64,000 bases of DNA from Blasia pusilla (GCA_050084515.1 CM114272.1:4278001-4342000); one strand, 5' to 3'. Positions 35,401-48,230 are shown, counted from the stretch's first letter. Program-made: numbers and translations. Notes: generated by a model from the letters alone, not told the origin.

Positions 35401-36939
35401 GTCCGGAATCACAGGCAGATCGACTTACGATTTGCTTCGTGAATATCAGCAAGGTGAGGAAGAACAGTCCCAAAAAGATAGTTTCAACGTTCCACTGCGA
35501 TATTCAAGTCAACATAAAAGTGGAAAGAAAGAGAGGGTCAATCGTTTCTTCTCCCGAATCCTAATATTCACAGTCGATCAGCTACATTCACAGATGCTAA
35601 GACCTCAACTGTTCAAGAGAATCAGAGCTCGAGGCGGGAATTTTTGAGATATAGAGATGGTATTGATTGGAACCTCATTAGTGTTGGTCCACACAGATCT
35701 CATCACAGACACAAAATCAGAGTTGGCTGTGAAGTTGGAGATTCCGAGCATTCCTTTCAACTGTTGCAGAGCGATGGTAGTTGCTGCCCCGGACATAAAT
35801 CCGACGATGGCCGCATGCGATAGAAAGTCGATAATGAATCCAAGCCTGCTCACGATTGACCGAGTATCAACCATCAAGAATGCTCAAAGTAAATAATATG
35901 AGCATGTCATTAACTACTCTACATGCATCTCAGACAAACGTTCTTAGAACTTGGGTTTCCTGGCAGGCCAATGTTTGGTCCACTGATTATTCCTCGTTCA
36001 GACCTGAAAATGCCGAGGCCAGCTTGCACTATTCCAGCGAAGAATGTCGCTGTGATCACAAGTCGTAGATAATCCTCTTTATTCTTCACCGGATCAATCT
36101 CCTCCTTGACTAATTCGCCCAGCAGAATCGACACCACAGCAACGGGCCCGATGACAATATCCCTGGAGCTTCCAAGCACTGCATAAACGAGCGGAGGTAC
36201 GAAACTGGAATCTGTGTGCGAAAAACACATGCTTATTAGGTCATCTTTACAAGCGCACAGAATTTTCGAAGTGGAGTTCTGGAACGCATATATGTATACA
36301 TTCACTGGCTGGATCAAAGTTGTTAAGTTCTCCATCGAGCCTGAGGAATCCATTGATTCAGCAATGCGCATATATTGGAGTGCAGTTCTGACTTACACAG
36401 GCCATAGATTGGGTCCAAGTTGGCTAGTTTTGCATATCCGAGATCCTGCAAAATAATTACGAGTCCACGTAAACTTCAAAGTTCCTGTTGGAATGGGTAT
36501 TCTCGTCAGTAGTCTCGACTTGATCTGGAACAGATAACTGGTGTGCCATGAGAACTCGATTTCGGGAGATACGACAGAACGAGAGTATTCATACCTGCGG
36601 AACAGCGAGAACGGCTATCGTCATACCAGCGATGAGGTCGCCCTTAAATTTTTGAAGCGAGTAATTGGGGAGCCATTCGAGTATTGGGAAAAAGAAACCG
36701 AGACCCACCCACCATCCTTTCGTCCCTTTGCAACCCTTGAACTTCCGAGTAGGAAAATCTGCGAAGAACGTTTCTTTGACCGTGTTTCGAATCTGAAGTC
36801 CCAGGCTCACGGGAGCAGGAATGGCAACGTTGTGGGAAGAAGGTCTATCAATGCTGTCGTCAGGTGTCATCACCACCCGAATATCATTCATGTTTGACAG
36901 TCGCATGCGCTCGCACACTTGGGCATCCGACTTATGCAT
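32454..36939 (-). CDS. SULTR: Sulfate transporter (SULTR/SulP family), copy B, 12 exons, 676 aa
   Basis: Predicted exons: 36939-36595, 36445-36397, 36211-36004, 35845-35674, 35494-35429, 34969-34739, 34530-34404, 34021-33735, 33509-33319, 33179-33094, 32949-32873, 32645-32454. Exons 1-11 have the same lengths and phases as in copy A; exon 12 is one codon longer. The joined frame is open. Landmarks are [49 protein letters not shown] with Glu358, GSLSRSAVN with Ser403-Arg404, and a STAS domain with [13 protein letters not shown]. The first ~30 residues differ from A and C, and a second in-frame Met lies at residue 17, so the start is uncertain. The C-terminus ([16 protein letters not shown]) is unlike A or C. 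The upstream splice signals seen in A and C are not evident here. Expected role: proton-coupled sulfate uptake. Confidence 0.92.
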
Positions 36940-38250
36940 CTTACCTACGAGTCCAGGAGCAGAATAAATAAGGAGCTTCAGCTCATAACCAGATTCAAAT
37001 TCTCGCCAAAGGCGCGTGCACTTAATTTCCCCCGCCCAGTTAAATCCTTTTTGCCAGCCGGCGAGGGCTACCGGTTTTCATTAGCCAACCATTTGCACAG
37101 ATTCGAGGGATTTTTCGCTTCGCTGCAGGACTTCCCATCTTGCGCACGGTAGACTTGAGGCAGTACTTTCCATCTCGCGCGCGGTGGACTTGAACCGAGT
37201 TTCACTAGGGACGGTTGTAGCCTCAGAGAAGGGGCCGGCGGCCCCTGCATATTTATGCATGCGATCTAGATCTGGATCTAACACGGAAGCAGTCGTTCCC
37301 CCGGAGTTTGGAAACTCGGGGAGGCTATAGGCTAGCGTTCGTACACTTAAAAAATAATTTGTACAGAGTTGCGGAAGCCCACGATTGCGATCTTGTCTTG
37401 AGTGTAGTAGTGCTCGCCCGATGCACACACACACATGTTTGGACGTGGTAAGGAAGTGCTGATAGGCTAGGGCTCCAAACCGGTACCATCCGTTTCCCGC
37501 ATTCAAACAACCACCATTTTATAGTCTTGTGGCAGAGATCCAGTATTTATGCAATAGCAACACTCGAGTCCACGAGAACTATGCACAATCCATACACTCT
37601 ACATGTACGTCGACGCATAATCATGTCAAGATTCCAAAAGCAGCACTGGAGATGACTTCCTGGAGGATTCCTGGATGCAATAAATTATGCAATATGAACT
37701 CGAGTGACGCTCGCTGATCCTCTTGTAGCTCGCATTTGTAAGCATACATCTGTCAATATTCTCTTCTATCTACGCAGGAATTGGAACTCATTGATCAATT
37801 ATATAGATCTCTTATCATGGAATCCCATGTGACAAATATCAATGTGAAAGCTAGGGGTAGCACACTGCTTTCAATTAAATTCCTCGCAGAGTTGAGTGTT
37901 CAGACGTCTTACAGAAATACGTTGTATTATCATTCTTATCTATAGAAAATCCAGATTCCGAGATTCGCATCTGCTACGCCTGGTATTGAATTTAGCTAAA
38001 GTTGACGTCATGCTCAGAAGCATGAGCTCCTATGTGAGCAATCTCAGGTCCCGGTTCGCACTGCCGACGCTGGAAGCGTAGGATGGACGCGGATGTGAAG
38101 CTAACACGATGGGATTAGCCTTGTCGACGCTGCTGACGCGTCGAGATTCCAGCCGGGCCCATCAGCTTGAAGTTGCAGACAACTCTCCGAGGATGTGCCA
38201 AGAAGCGCAAGCTCATAATCGGAGCCCTCGGGCGCACAGTAGTTCGCCGA
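36940..38250. other. 5' flank of transporter B
   Basis: Upstream DNA of copy B with no convincing coding frame. A stretch at 38027-38110 (TCCCGGTTCGCACTGCC) resembles the leader-exon regions of A and C, but no GT donor sits at the matching position. Confidence 0.35.
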
Positions 38251-38254
38251 CGAG

Positions 38255-38610
38255 CTAATCAAGGGAGCTGTTGCGCGCAGCGTGAAGATGAGTGGTGTCG
38301 GAACCATGGCGCGTCCACAGTGAGGTGCACGCACCTGCCTCCTGGCGTGGACTCTCGCACATGTGTTGTCGCGGCGCTCCAGCCTGCCGATGCACCGATG
38401 GGGGAATATTTTCGATCTCATTGAGATTGCCGTCCCGCTCCTTCTCTCTCTCAACCGAAGGCGGAACATGGTGTGAGATCTCGCAACAATCTACCTACAG
38501 ACGGCTTAATTTACGCCAGCCGCAGCTCCGAGCGGGATCACAGCATTCAGATACATGCACCTATCCGTCTGCCTATTCCCTCCACCACTTCGAGCACTTT
38601 CCACACTTTC
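38255..38610 (-). promoter_or_regulatory. Upstream conserved blocks of transporter B (CATGCA-type cores)
   Basis: The counterpart of the blocks upstream of A and C. The first core is the variant CACGCACCTGCCTCC (at 38328). The second is CATTCAGATACATGCACCTA (CATGCA at 38554), preceded by AATTTACGCCAGCCGCAG. Spacing between cores is 226 bp, against 229 bp in A. Both lie 1.4-1.6 kb upstream of the ATG of B. Confidence 0.5.
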
Positions 38611-38699
38611 CCGACCTTCCCGTCCCGATTGATCGACACATCATTTTATCCCCCAGTAGATCTCTCATGACGACGACTCTTGGATGATCCCTAGCCCCA

Positions 38700-40945
38700 G
38701 GCTTCGGAACCACGGACTCGTTTCTACTTCAAAAAACTGCAACCCGAACCTATCCATGTTAACCCACCACGCTACGAAGCTAGGAAGTTCGGTGGAATGA
38801 ACTGCCGGTTCGAGAATTGGGACTGGAGTACAGACATTTAGCGCCGAAAATCAAAGTCCATGGCTCTGCCTTCACCTTTTCGTTGCGAACGTTCGTCATC
38901 GTTGAGCTCCGAAGGATTCTGAATCGCTATCAGACATTATGAGAAACAGTCCGTCGCAACAGGTCGGCCTGTAAACTCAAGCCTGGACTTTGGATCAAAC
39001 TTCTTCCTGAGCCTGACAGTCATCGGCCGAATACGATACGGTGGAAAACTGATTCCCATAGCAGCTACGAGATTTTGAGAATCACCGGTTGAATGCTCCG
39101 AAGCGAGAAATGAATACCGACCTTGTGATTCGACAAACTACTACCAATATGAACTCATTTCTTGATTCATAGAAAACTTTATACCACTCATGTGTGGTTC
39201 ATCTTACACACCCTTATACAATGTGTACCAAGAAGAAAGGCTTCTCTGAAATCAAATCCGGAAATTATAGTGTCTATTGAAATATATTCAACGGGTATGT
39301 CACAGAATTCAAGTGGAGAGACCTCAATCGACTACACCAAAAGCTAAGTAAAAACGATTAACTCGAAGAAGAAAATATATATATTATAACAAAGTTGTCT
39401 TGAGGCTAGCTTTACTTATGTACCTTGGTCGATTTATGATTAGGAGTTTGAATGAATTGGTGAGGAGTTTGTATGCCATGAGAGGGGAGATGGAGTGCAA
39501 AGGTTCACGTTACAAACATGGACCTTACTATGTTGGAAAACTTTTCTTGATCTCATGCGTAGAATGAAGGTGGCACGTAAGAACTTATGACTTGGTAGGG
39601 GTTATTTGGTGTCCCGTTGATTTTGCGATTAGGAGTTGAGGGTTTTTTTATCAATTATCTTACTCATGGATAATCAGAGTTTCAATTGGCAAATTCAAAG
39701 AGATGAAACACGTTTTCATCTTTTTAAAGCTTACAAATCATATTAACTTCTCCATCAGGTTTTCGGAGAATAACTGCCTCACTAATGTAGGTTCTTCCAC
39801 CTTCGGAGCCTTTGAATAATAATGACTTTCTTAATAGTCCAATTAATATATCCATGGAAATCTCTAATGAATATTGCCCGATGGGACCTACATACTATCC
39901 TTATGGTCTATTGGGCAACACTAAAATGTGAATTATGAATGGAATTCTAATTTATATGTAACCATGTGTGGAAATTTCTTAAAATAAGAAAAATGGTGAT
40001 CAGTATCAAAGTAGCCAACTATTCTATTTTATGTGACCCAAGAGATCATTCATTGGTATAGAAAGTACATAGCTCAAAAGAACTATCCTTTTTGGTGGGA
40101 GGTACTAAAAGAAAAGGTCCAAAATTGTAGATAGGTTAGGGTGGTAATGAATCATAAAGAAATAAAAACACATTTTTGGTTTAGTTATAGAATATCAAAA
40201 CTCACTTTAATTTTTTATTTAAGAGGAATCGGAGACTTATTTAAATAGAATCCTAATAATTTTTAGCCCTTCATCTTAAAATTTATTTTCAAAAAATTTC
40301 CTTGTTAGAGAATATAGAACACATGTAAACTAATGCTATGCGTTCTTCCCACATGTTGACGGAGGCATATTCATGGTGACTTGAGGTTCCCAATTTGATA
40401 AATTTTTAACCTTTTGCTTCCATATTATCTACCTTACCTTATGCATCTTGTACATGACTAAAAGAATAAAATATTCAAAGAATAGACCTTAAATTTTCTT
40501 AAAATATTAGAATGGGCGTTTAATTTTATTAAGTAGATAAATTATATTGCAAAATGTGAAAAAAGGCTTGGGGACAACATTTAGAGAATTTGCTAGGAAC
40601 CCTCGCAAAGCAGTCTTAGTAGTGGCATGAGATTTCTCCCTTCCTGCCCACCCAAGCTCTTCCCACCATGCTTCATAAGTACTAATCGTCCATTCATTAG
40701 GATGCACTCACAAATCTCTATTAATATTATAATATTTTTCCTCTTTTCTAGGGTACGTATGCTAAAGTTTCAACTTATAAAAGCATATAGATGTACTTAT
40801 TTCTATTCTTATACTTCTGGAGCTCCTTTGATAACACCTAGACCATTAATAAGTTAATGGAACAAACAAGTTATTTTCTTCTTAATATTTAGCACTATAG
40901 TAAGGTTTAAATAGAACATTTTCTCTTTTTATTTTATCAGGAGAA
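38700..40945. other. Spacer between transporters B and C, no gene
   Basis: No coding frame is supported. From about 39.2 kb the sequence becomes strongly AT-rich, like the A/B spacer. Confidence 0.45.
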
Positions 40946-40948
40946 ACT

Positions 40949-41260
40949 AATGAACGTTTGATTACATACCCTTAAGGGAACTTTTTTAATCCCATAGTAA
41001 AATATTGGAGACTACTTACCAGACTGGACTTTTCTAGTGTGTCCAAGGTTCACATTGTTAATAGCTCATAGGGAGGTAACATAGAGAGGGTAACAATGGA
41101 AGAATTAATGAAGGTTTTATTACATACCTTTAGGGAACTTTTTCAAACCCATAGCAAAATATTGGAGACTACTAAGCACACTATACTTTGCTATTGTGTC
41201 CAAGGCTCACATTGCTAATGGTCCATAGGGAGAGTAACAATGGATGACACCTTCACCACA
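40949..41260. repeat. 158-bp imperfect tandem duplication
   Basis: AATGAACGTTTGATTACATA at 40949 and AATGAAGGTTTTATTACATA at 41107 start two diverged copies. Both continue with AAAATATTGGAGACTACT, GTGTCCAAGG and CATAGGGAG. Confidence 0.85.
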
Positions 41261-41464
41261 AGTTTATTGAAAAAATATATCTACATATGATTTTTATGAT
41301 ATGTACTACTCTAGTAAGATTTTGAAAGAACTTGTTACTTTGCCACAAACAAAGAAATAAGGGATGAGGACATACCTCATTGAACCACTTCATACCCATG
41401 ATACTGGATAGGACAAACCATGGTTTTATTTTCTTATTGAATCGGATGTTTCACATTGGTTGAA

Positions 41465-41848
41465 TAGTCCACACTAAGAATTTCAATGGCTACATCTACT
41501 ATTATTAAAAAAGACTCGACTCCATCCCAAATGCCGCAATAGGATAGCCCCTTTCTCATAAATCTAAAGTTTTATGTACCTGCCTACCTAGGAACAGTTT
41601 GATTTTTCACAAATTCAATCAAATGGGCAATCCCTCATGCTCCGAATTGTTGATATAGTCCACACTAAGGATTCCAATGGCAAGTGCTACAATTATTAAA
41701 AAACTGAACTTCATCCCAAATGCCCTAATAGGATCGCCCCTTCCTCATAGATCTAAATTTTTGTTTACCTCCCTAACTAGGAAAAGTTTGATTTTTCACA
41801 AATTCAATCAAATGGGCAATCTCTAGTGCTCCAAATTGTTGATATCAT
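41465..41848. repeat. 191-bp imperfect tandem duplication
   Basis: TAGTCCACACTAAG occurs at 41465 and 41656. Both copies run on through ATCCCAAATGCC, then GATTTTTCACAAATTCAATC, then AAATGGGCAATC, and end in AATTGTTGATAT. The copies are about 85-90% alike by eye. Confidence 0.9.
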
Positions 41849-42022
41849 ATGCACAACTTCAACAATATACAATTGTTTTTGTGAGAATCTTTTGACACAA
41901 GGGCAAGACTATTTTTTTTTTGCTAGAGCCGAGCTCCAACAAGCAAACGGTCCTCATGGTAGAAGATAAGGAGATTGTCTTGTGCAATGGAGGTCCCAAT
42001 GCCAGAAAAGAAAACACATGCT

Positions 42023-45000
42023 TTACACGTTCAAGTTTCCTTCATTTTCTCCTCGAGGTAATGCGTTATTCCTCAAGAGCGCGGTGCAAATTTGCACCCC
42101 TTCCGCAACGGTCAGGAAGAACCATTGCTGCCCCAGAAGTTTCGTAAAGTCTCCAGCTGTGAAGGATTCGATGACATGGCCAGCAGGGTTGGAGATTGCG
42201 AGCTGCATCACGAAAACGATGCACCACAACACCACACACATCAACAAAGACCGTTCAGATCGATATGCGGCATGGAAGAAGAAGCGGCATTGACGATAAA
42301 TCGATGGCTGGAAGATCACGGCTGCGCTCAAGCGAAACCATCTACGTTTCGCATTTTTGTCGGCTGCAGCAATCTACCTAGATCAGCAGGGCTACAGGGT
42401 AGGTAGCAAGCACGAGATGAAAGTGAGTATGGAACCTGGATGTCTCGCTTCGTGAGAGCCGCATAGAGTTCTTCGAAGGCATGGATCCCTGCCGTGTCGA
42501 TGCTCATCACAGCTGGGGCAGACATACATCAAGATTTCATCAGTTTGGACTGGTCGTGTGGAACCTTTGCCTCTGAATCGATAAGAGAGCTTGAAGAGGA
42601 GCTAGTTAAGGAGTCAGAATGCGGATATGTTTTCTTATATGGGAGAGCTGGAACACTCACGAGCCATCTCGATAATGAGAAACTTGATCGAAGGTCCTCC
42701 GAGTTTCTTAAGGGCATCCTGTTCGTCATTTACGTACCTTATAATCCTATAGTAAGAATCACAATCACTCGAACGCGTTAAAACAGAGGACTAGCTTTTG
42801 GAAAATGCATGATGTGAGGAATTACTTTGCCATCAATCTATGGGAAACGAACTTCACCAATGTCTTTGTTCGATTAATTTTAACAGTGCACAGAAACGGA
42901 TGCAGAAGGTGATTATGATTCGGGGTTCTATATGGAGATGCAAGAACCTCTCGCGGATGTAGTTGGAGTTGGAGAAGTAGACAGCAGCGTCTATTCGCAC
43001 GATCAGAATTCCGGGCTTGGTCTCAGCGTCGGGGTACTGCTCGACGTTGCGATACACTGTGGTGCCAGGGATGTTACCCAACAATGCCGTATGCGGCCTC
43101 GTCACGTGGAGAAGGATTTTGCCGAAAGAAATCACAACCTGTGGGCTCACATAAAAGAAAAGTACGGGAAGTTCAGAACCTTTCTTCAGGAGGCCCCTTG
43201 TGAAGAAAGGGTCCCGATACTTTCAAGAATTACCAAAGAGAGAAGAGCTTTCCGAAATGAAGAGTTCACGAAATCTGAGCTATCTGGGCCTCGATAAACG
43301 TCACTTCCTGAATTCTACGAGAAGAAGAGATCGAGGGGTGAGATATGTAAGAGACATACAGCCACAAGGAGACCGATTTCGACGGAGACGAAGAAGACAC
43401 CGAAAAACGCTCCAATAAGAACCAGAAAGTCGATCTTGTCGGTCTTCCACACGAGGAACGCAGCGTGGAAATCGATGAGGCCGAGGACGGCGGCGATGAT
43501 GATCGCGGAGAGGATGCAGTTTGGAGTATAATGGAACAGAGGAGTCAGAAAAAGGAGTGTGAAGAGAACCACGATGGCCATGACAATATTTGCCATCGCC
43601 GTTTTGACCCCAGCCTGAAAGTTCACAGCGGATCGCGAGAAGGAACCTGGAGAATCACAGCCAACCGCTCATCAGCCGCATTTGCAGGAATCTCCGCAAA
43701 ATGTTTGAGTAGAGGGACAGAACCAGTCGAGCAACGAAACAAGATTAAGGAACTTGTGAGAAAGTATACCCGTAGCGACGTAGCATGAAGTGAACGAGCC
43801 CAGAATGTTCATTGTGCCGATAGCAATCATCTCCTTGTTTCCATCGATGTGATAGTCTTTGAGAGATGCAAACGTTCTTCCGATTGCTACTGCTTCCTGT
43901 GGAAGCGCACAAAGGCCCGAGAAAAACCTTATGAGCATGATACACATGTTCATGCACATCACATTCCAATTTTGAATCGAAGGTATTCGGAAACGGTTCT
44001 GTCCGATGAAATCAACTAGAACTGCCTCGCGAATTCTCTCGAAAAGGGGTAACAGACGCTGAAATTACCGTTAATGCTACGAGACCAGCTACAAGGCCGA
44101 TTTTGAATCCTTTTAGAACCATGTCTCCGGACCAGTAAATTTCATGGAGTGAAGAAGGGTTGATTCCCCTTTTGATGTCCTTCACAATCTTGACACCGTG
44201 TTTGTCGAGACGCGTGACATACACAAAGAGAGTCGCCAGAACCACTGATAGTAAAGGTGCTATGGCTGCAATCCAGAAGAGTTTCTTTCTCCATCGGGCC
44301 TGAAACACGTGCATCCACGATTCCAGGTCAGGGCTTCATTAAGATGTCGCTCCAGATATATATGTAGATGTGATCGACATGCCTAATAAATTGTTGATCA
44401 TGCAGAAGATAGGACCTGGACTAAGTGCATCGCATTCCCATGGGAACTTCCAATAATCCGAAAACAGTTACAGGTTTCCTAGGGGGAGTGCATCCATCCA
44501 CTTACGACTTGCTTCGTGGCCAGCAGAAACGCGAGGAAGAACAACCCCAAGCAGATAGTCTCCCAGTTCCACTGCGATTCAAGTCGAAAAAAGCTTAGGA
44601 GGATAGATTGTCAATCGATCAGTGTGAGCTTGCCATGGAAATGTTCCGAGGTTGAGGGCAGTGAATCAATTGCAGCAGAATGAGCAGAAGTAGAGTTCAA
44701 CAGAAGCAGAGATCCACCCGCAGACATTCAAGAGGTCACGTCATTGAGCAATGAGAAATTACCTGATCAGTGTTGGTCCACACAGACCTCATCACAGACA
44801 CGAAGTCAGTTTTCGTTGTGAAACTTGTTATTCCGAGTAGTCCTTTCAATTGCTGCAAAGCAATGGTAACAGCAGCCCCCGCCATGAACCCAACGATGGC
44901 CGCATGAGACAGAAAGTCGATAATGAATCCGAGCCTGCTTACGATGGAGGGTCATCAGTCAGAGAACTGAAACTCACAACATGTCCCCGACTGGACGAAT

Positions 45001-46136
45001 CACCAATCCTTACCTCTTTTTACACATATCCATGTCTTTACTGAGGCAAGTAGAATTCAAACTCGGGATTCTTCATCGGCTGATGCAACTAAATCTAATT
45101 TCGCTTGGACACACCTGAAGACACCAAGACCAGCTTCCACGATTCCGGCGAAAAACGTGGCGGTGAAAGCAAGTCGTAGGTATTCTGCGGGCTTCTTTTT
45201 AGGATCAATCTCATTCTCGAGCAATGTGCCCAATAGAAGCGATACCACAGCAACCGGTCCGATGGCGATATCCCGGGAGCTTCCGAGCGCGGAATAAACG
45301 AGAGGTGGTACAAAGCTGGAATCTGTTTGCAAATTGAAAATAATTCGTGGTCATAGATATGCAATATATATGTAAAATGTAAATTTCGACGCGAAATTTG
45401 CCAGAGAAGCGCAGTCCTTCACGTACAAGCTTCCTTCCCCCTAAAATTCAAAACCAGAAGCCCGAGGTGCAGCAGATATCATCGGCAAACTCTTCAGCTT
45501 GAGCTACATATAGAAGAATTCATGCCTTGATTGGGCAATGCAGTTCCAAAATGAAATAGGGAACTAGGAGGTAACTTACATAGACCATTGACAGGGGGCA
45601 AATGGGCTAGTTTTGCATAGCCGAGATCCTGCACAAGAAGATACATGTGTTGATGCTGTTAGCTGCTACTGGGGACTCGAAGCCAGTGTCCGCTTGTTCA
45701 TATGAACTAGGAAGAGAGAAGTCTGTCCGGATACACATGAGCTACACTTGAGCAATTTCTGGTGGTACTAGTGGAATGAGGCATTTTTTTTCCAGTGGAA
45801 AAGATGGATTCATACCTGCGGGACAGCGAGACTGGCAATCGTCAAACCGGCAATCACGTCGCTTTTCAGTTTTTTAAGCGAGTAATTCGGGAGCCAGTCG
45901 AGGATTGGGAAAATGTAAGCTACACCCATCCACAATTTCTTCTGTCCAGTCTGACCCCTGAACTGGCGCAGGGGATCATCTGGGAAGAATGTCTCTTTGA
46001 TCGTGTTTCCAATCTGAGCTCCTAGGCTCACAGGCGGGGGAATCCTCACGTTGTGAACGGAAGATCTTTCACCGTCGTCTGTGTCCGTGTTTGGTCGTCG
46101 GATATGCCCACCCCCTGAGGCGTCAGAGCTCGCCAT
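42023..46136 (-). CDS. SULTR: Sulfate transporter (SULTR/SulP family), copy C, 12 exons, 664 aa
   Basis: Predicted exons: 46136-45816, 45628-45580, 45322-45115, 44934-44763, 44571-44506, 44299-44069, 43896-43770, 43646-43360, 43138-42948, 42746-42661, 42512-42436, 42202-42023. Exons 2-11 match A and B in length and phase. Exon 1 is 24 nt shorter and exon 12 is 9-12 nt shorter. The frame is open for 664 codons. Motifs are [46 protein letters not shown] with Glu350, [13 protein letters not shown] with Ser395-Arg396, and STAS with [13 protein letters not shown]. The STAS half differs most from A and B: exon 10 lacks the acidic EAEDE stretch and the C-terminus reads [18 protein letters not shown] probable leader intron lies just upstream. 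Role as for A; its pseudogene relative D lies upstream. Confidence 0.93.
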
Positions 46137-46145
46137 TTTGCGTGT

Positions 46146-46623
46146 CTGCGTGCAAAAAGGAAAGCAAATCGCATGGTGAGGATATATATTCCAGTCAGAT
46201 TTCGAATTCCCTTCCCAAAATTCTCCCTCCGCGACTACTTCCTAATCTGCTGGGGCTGCGGACTTCCCCAGCTCTCAACACACCATAGACCCCGAGCTTC
46301 AACCACTCGCATTTCATAGCCCTCTCCGCATCGAAGGTAACCTCGCCTTTCCACACATCTACCTACTGGTTTGGACCTACCAGCTACTAGCAAGCGCAGG
46401 GCGGTCTTTCTTCTACTCAAACCCAATCGTCAATCGAGTACTAGTTGCAGCCCCAACATACTAAGCGTCCACCGCATTTCTCAGATGTCCAGATTCCGCG
46501 AGCTCGAGATATGTACACATCTTCACGCACGCAATTGAGCTAACGGAGCGAGGACACCGAGGTATCGTTATCTCGTGTGACAGTCGGAAATCGAACAGAA
46601 AGCACCTGTCGTGATAAATGTAC
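46146..46623 (-). other. Probable intron in the 5' leader of transporter C
   Basis: The minus strand reads TTTCCTTTTTGCACGCAG and then ACACGCAAA before the ATG, a pyrimidine tract with a 3' splice site (AG at 46147-46146). At 46623-46622 a GT follows GCACCTCCAG (GTACAT), a plausible 5' splice site. The arrangement parallels that of copy A and gives a 478-nt intron. Confidence 0.5.
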
Positions 46624-46989
46624 CTGGAGGTGCCGCAACAGACCCCGCTCGAGCAAGCTCACTGTCCTGCTCGGGAAGGACAATTAGGGCCTGCAAAATT
46701 ATCTGAGCGTAGGGGCATGAGACATGGATTGCCTTGGACCAGAACCTCGATCGCAGTGAGTAAATGAATTCGCTTAGGATCGATGTCGCCGTGTAGGCCT
46801 TCCTGACATCGCCGCGGTCGCCAGCGCTCACACACTAAAGCAGGATGAGAACAAAGAGCTCAAAGTCGTTCTTTTATAAACTGACATGCGAAGGGATTCG
46901 TGCTGCTCCACCACCGGAGACAAGAAGACTTCTGTGTGCCAACTACTGGATCGTTATAATTAGCCGCCACGCACGTGCACTCCGCTTGA

Positions 46990-47320
46990 GACCAACGAAG
47001 GGCAGCTGTTCTGCGCTGCGTCGACGCCGGTGTACATTCAAATGCATGCACCTACCTTCTGGCATTGCCGTGTGCATCGCCGCACGGCGTGTCACCCTCT
47101 GAGTCTGCGGATCGGGATTCTGCTGGCTGTGGGAGAATGATGTTGGGAATCCTGCGCTTGACGCTACATTGAAAGAAGGTGTCATGAAATCATACGCTAG
47201 AATCAGCTGCGCCAAATTAAGGTGTGCAGTGCGTGTGAGCATTTCAGATTCATGCACTTAACTCCGCCTCAGCCGCTTGCGGTCCCCATTCTCGGTGCCT
47301 GTATCGATTGGATGACTATC
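46990..47320 (-). promoter_or_regulatory. Upstream conserved blocks of transporter C (two CATGCA cores)
   Basis: Cores lie at 47045 (ATGCATGCACCTACC) and 47251 (TCATGCACTTAACTCC), 206 bp apart. The second is preceded by CCAAATTAAGGTGTGCAG, resembling the A and B blocks. The first is preceded by an AAGGGCAGCTGTTCTGCGCT-like stretch that is also present upstream of B as GGAGCTGTTGCGCGCAG. Confidence 0.5.
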
Positions 47321-48230
47321 CCGGATCGCACTGAGTTACGGAAGAGACTGAGCTCTTGCACCCCTTGCGCACGGGAACTCGTGAGCATGTGACCAAACTG
47401 AAACCCAAACCCTCTTCATTTCAGTATGTTGACTGCAGCTACTGGTCATAGGCTAGCCTGGCGATAGCTCGAGATCCATGGGTGCAAGTACTGCTCATAG
47501 ATTAGATTGTTGTCAGGCCACGGCTGGAAGTGCTGGTCACTCATTCTTGCGTGACAGGCTTTCTCAATCCTCTGAGGCGGTGGCATTCGAAGCAAAATCG
47601 CAGTGTGGCTGTCTGGCGACCTCGTCTCATCTTCACTACTCGGATCCAGGAGACTTCGCTTCATCTTCACTATTCAGGTCCTGGAGACCTCGATTCGACT
47701 AACTAGGTGGTCAGAATCCACTCTTTGTTCTTCACGTTTTCTTTCCGTTTTCCTTTTTCTTACAGGTCGGACGATCCAAAAATCATGTGCGACCTTGGAT
47801 TTCGATTCATCCACTAGTACGGAAAGGGTACCAGATTCCCTAGATTTCGCATGTTTCGTATTCGTACCGTATCTTGAATGTGTGTACTCTGTCAAATTTC
47901 ACTTGCTAATACGGAAAGGGGGACCACATTTGGGCCAAATTCTGACTGAGTATGAGTATGTGCACTTAGATTTCCTCATGATCATTCGGAAACCCCCCTG
48001 CAGCTTCATAGGCGATGAACTCACTTTCATTGCATGACATGATTGGAATGTGTACAGGCTACCTATCTCTCGGCTCTTTATCATCGGCGAAACAAAACAG
48101 GAGCTCGTTTTGAGATCGACAAATTGAGACAATCAAGTGCGGAATGGTTTCCTGAAATCCGCGGAACGTCGGAGAAGAGAAAATTATGAGTGTGATCGAA
48201 AGGGAAATCTAGACAACAGAAGCTGGTGAT
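47321..48230. other. Upstream spacer, no gene; one 34-bp duplication
   Basis: No coding frame is supported. A 34-bp tandem duplication lies at 47627-47694: TCATCTTCACTACTCGGATC and TCATCTTCACTATTCAGGTC start the two copies. The phrase TACGGAAAGGG recurs near 47819 and 47912. Confidence 0.5.

Noticed and set aside
46916-46922. GGAGACA, matching the core of the sulfur-responsive element, upstream of transporter C
   Set aside because: The GAGAC core is expected by chance about every 0.5 kb on both strands, and I did not find it at the matching place upstream of A and B.
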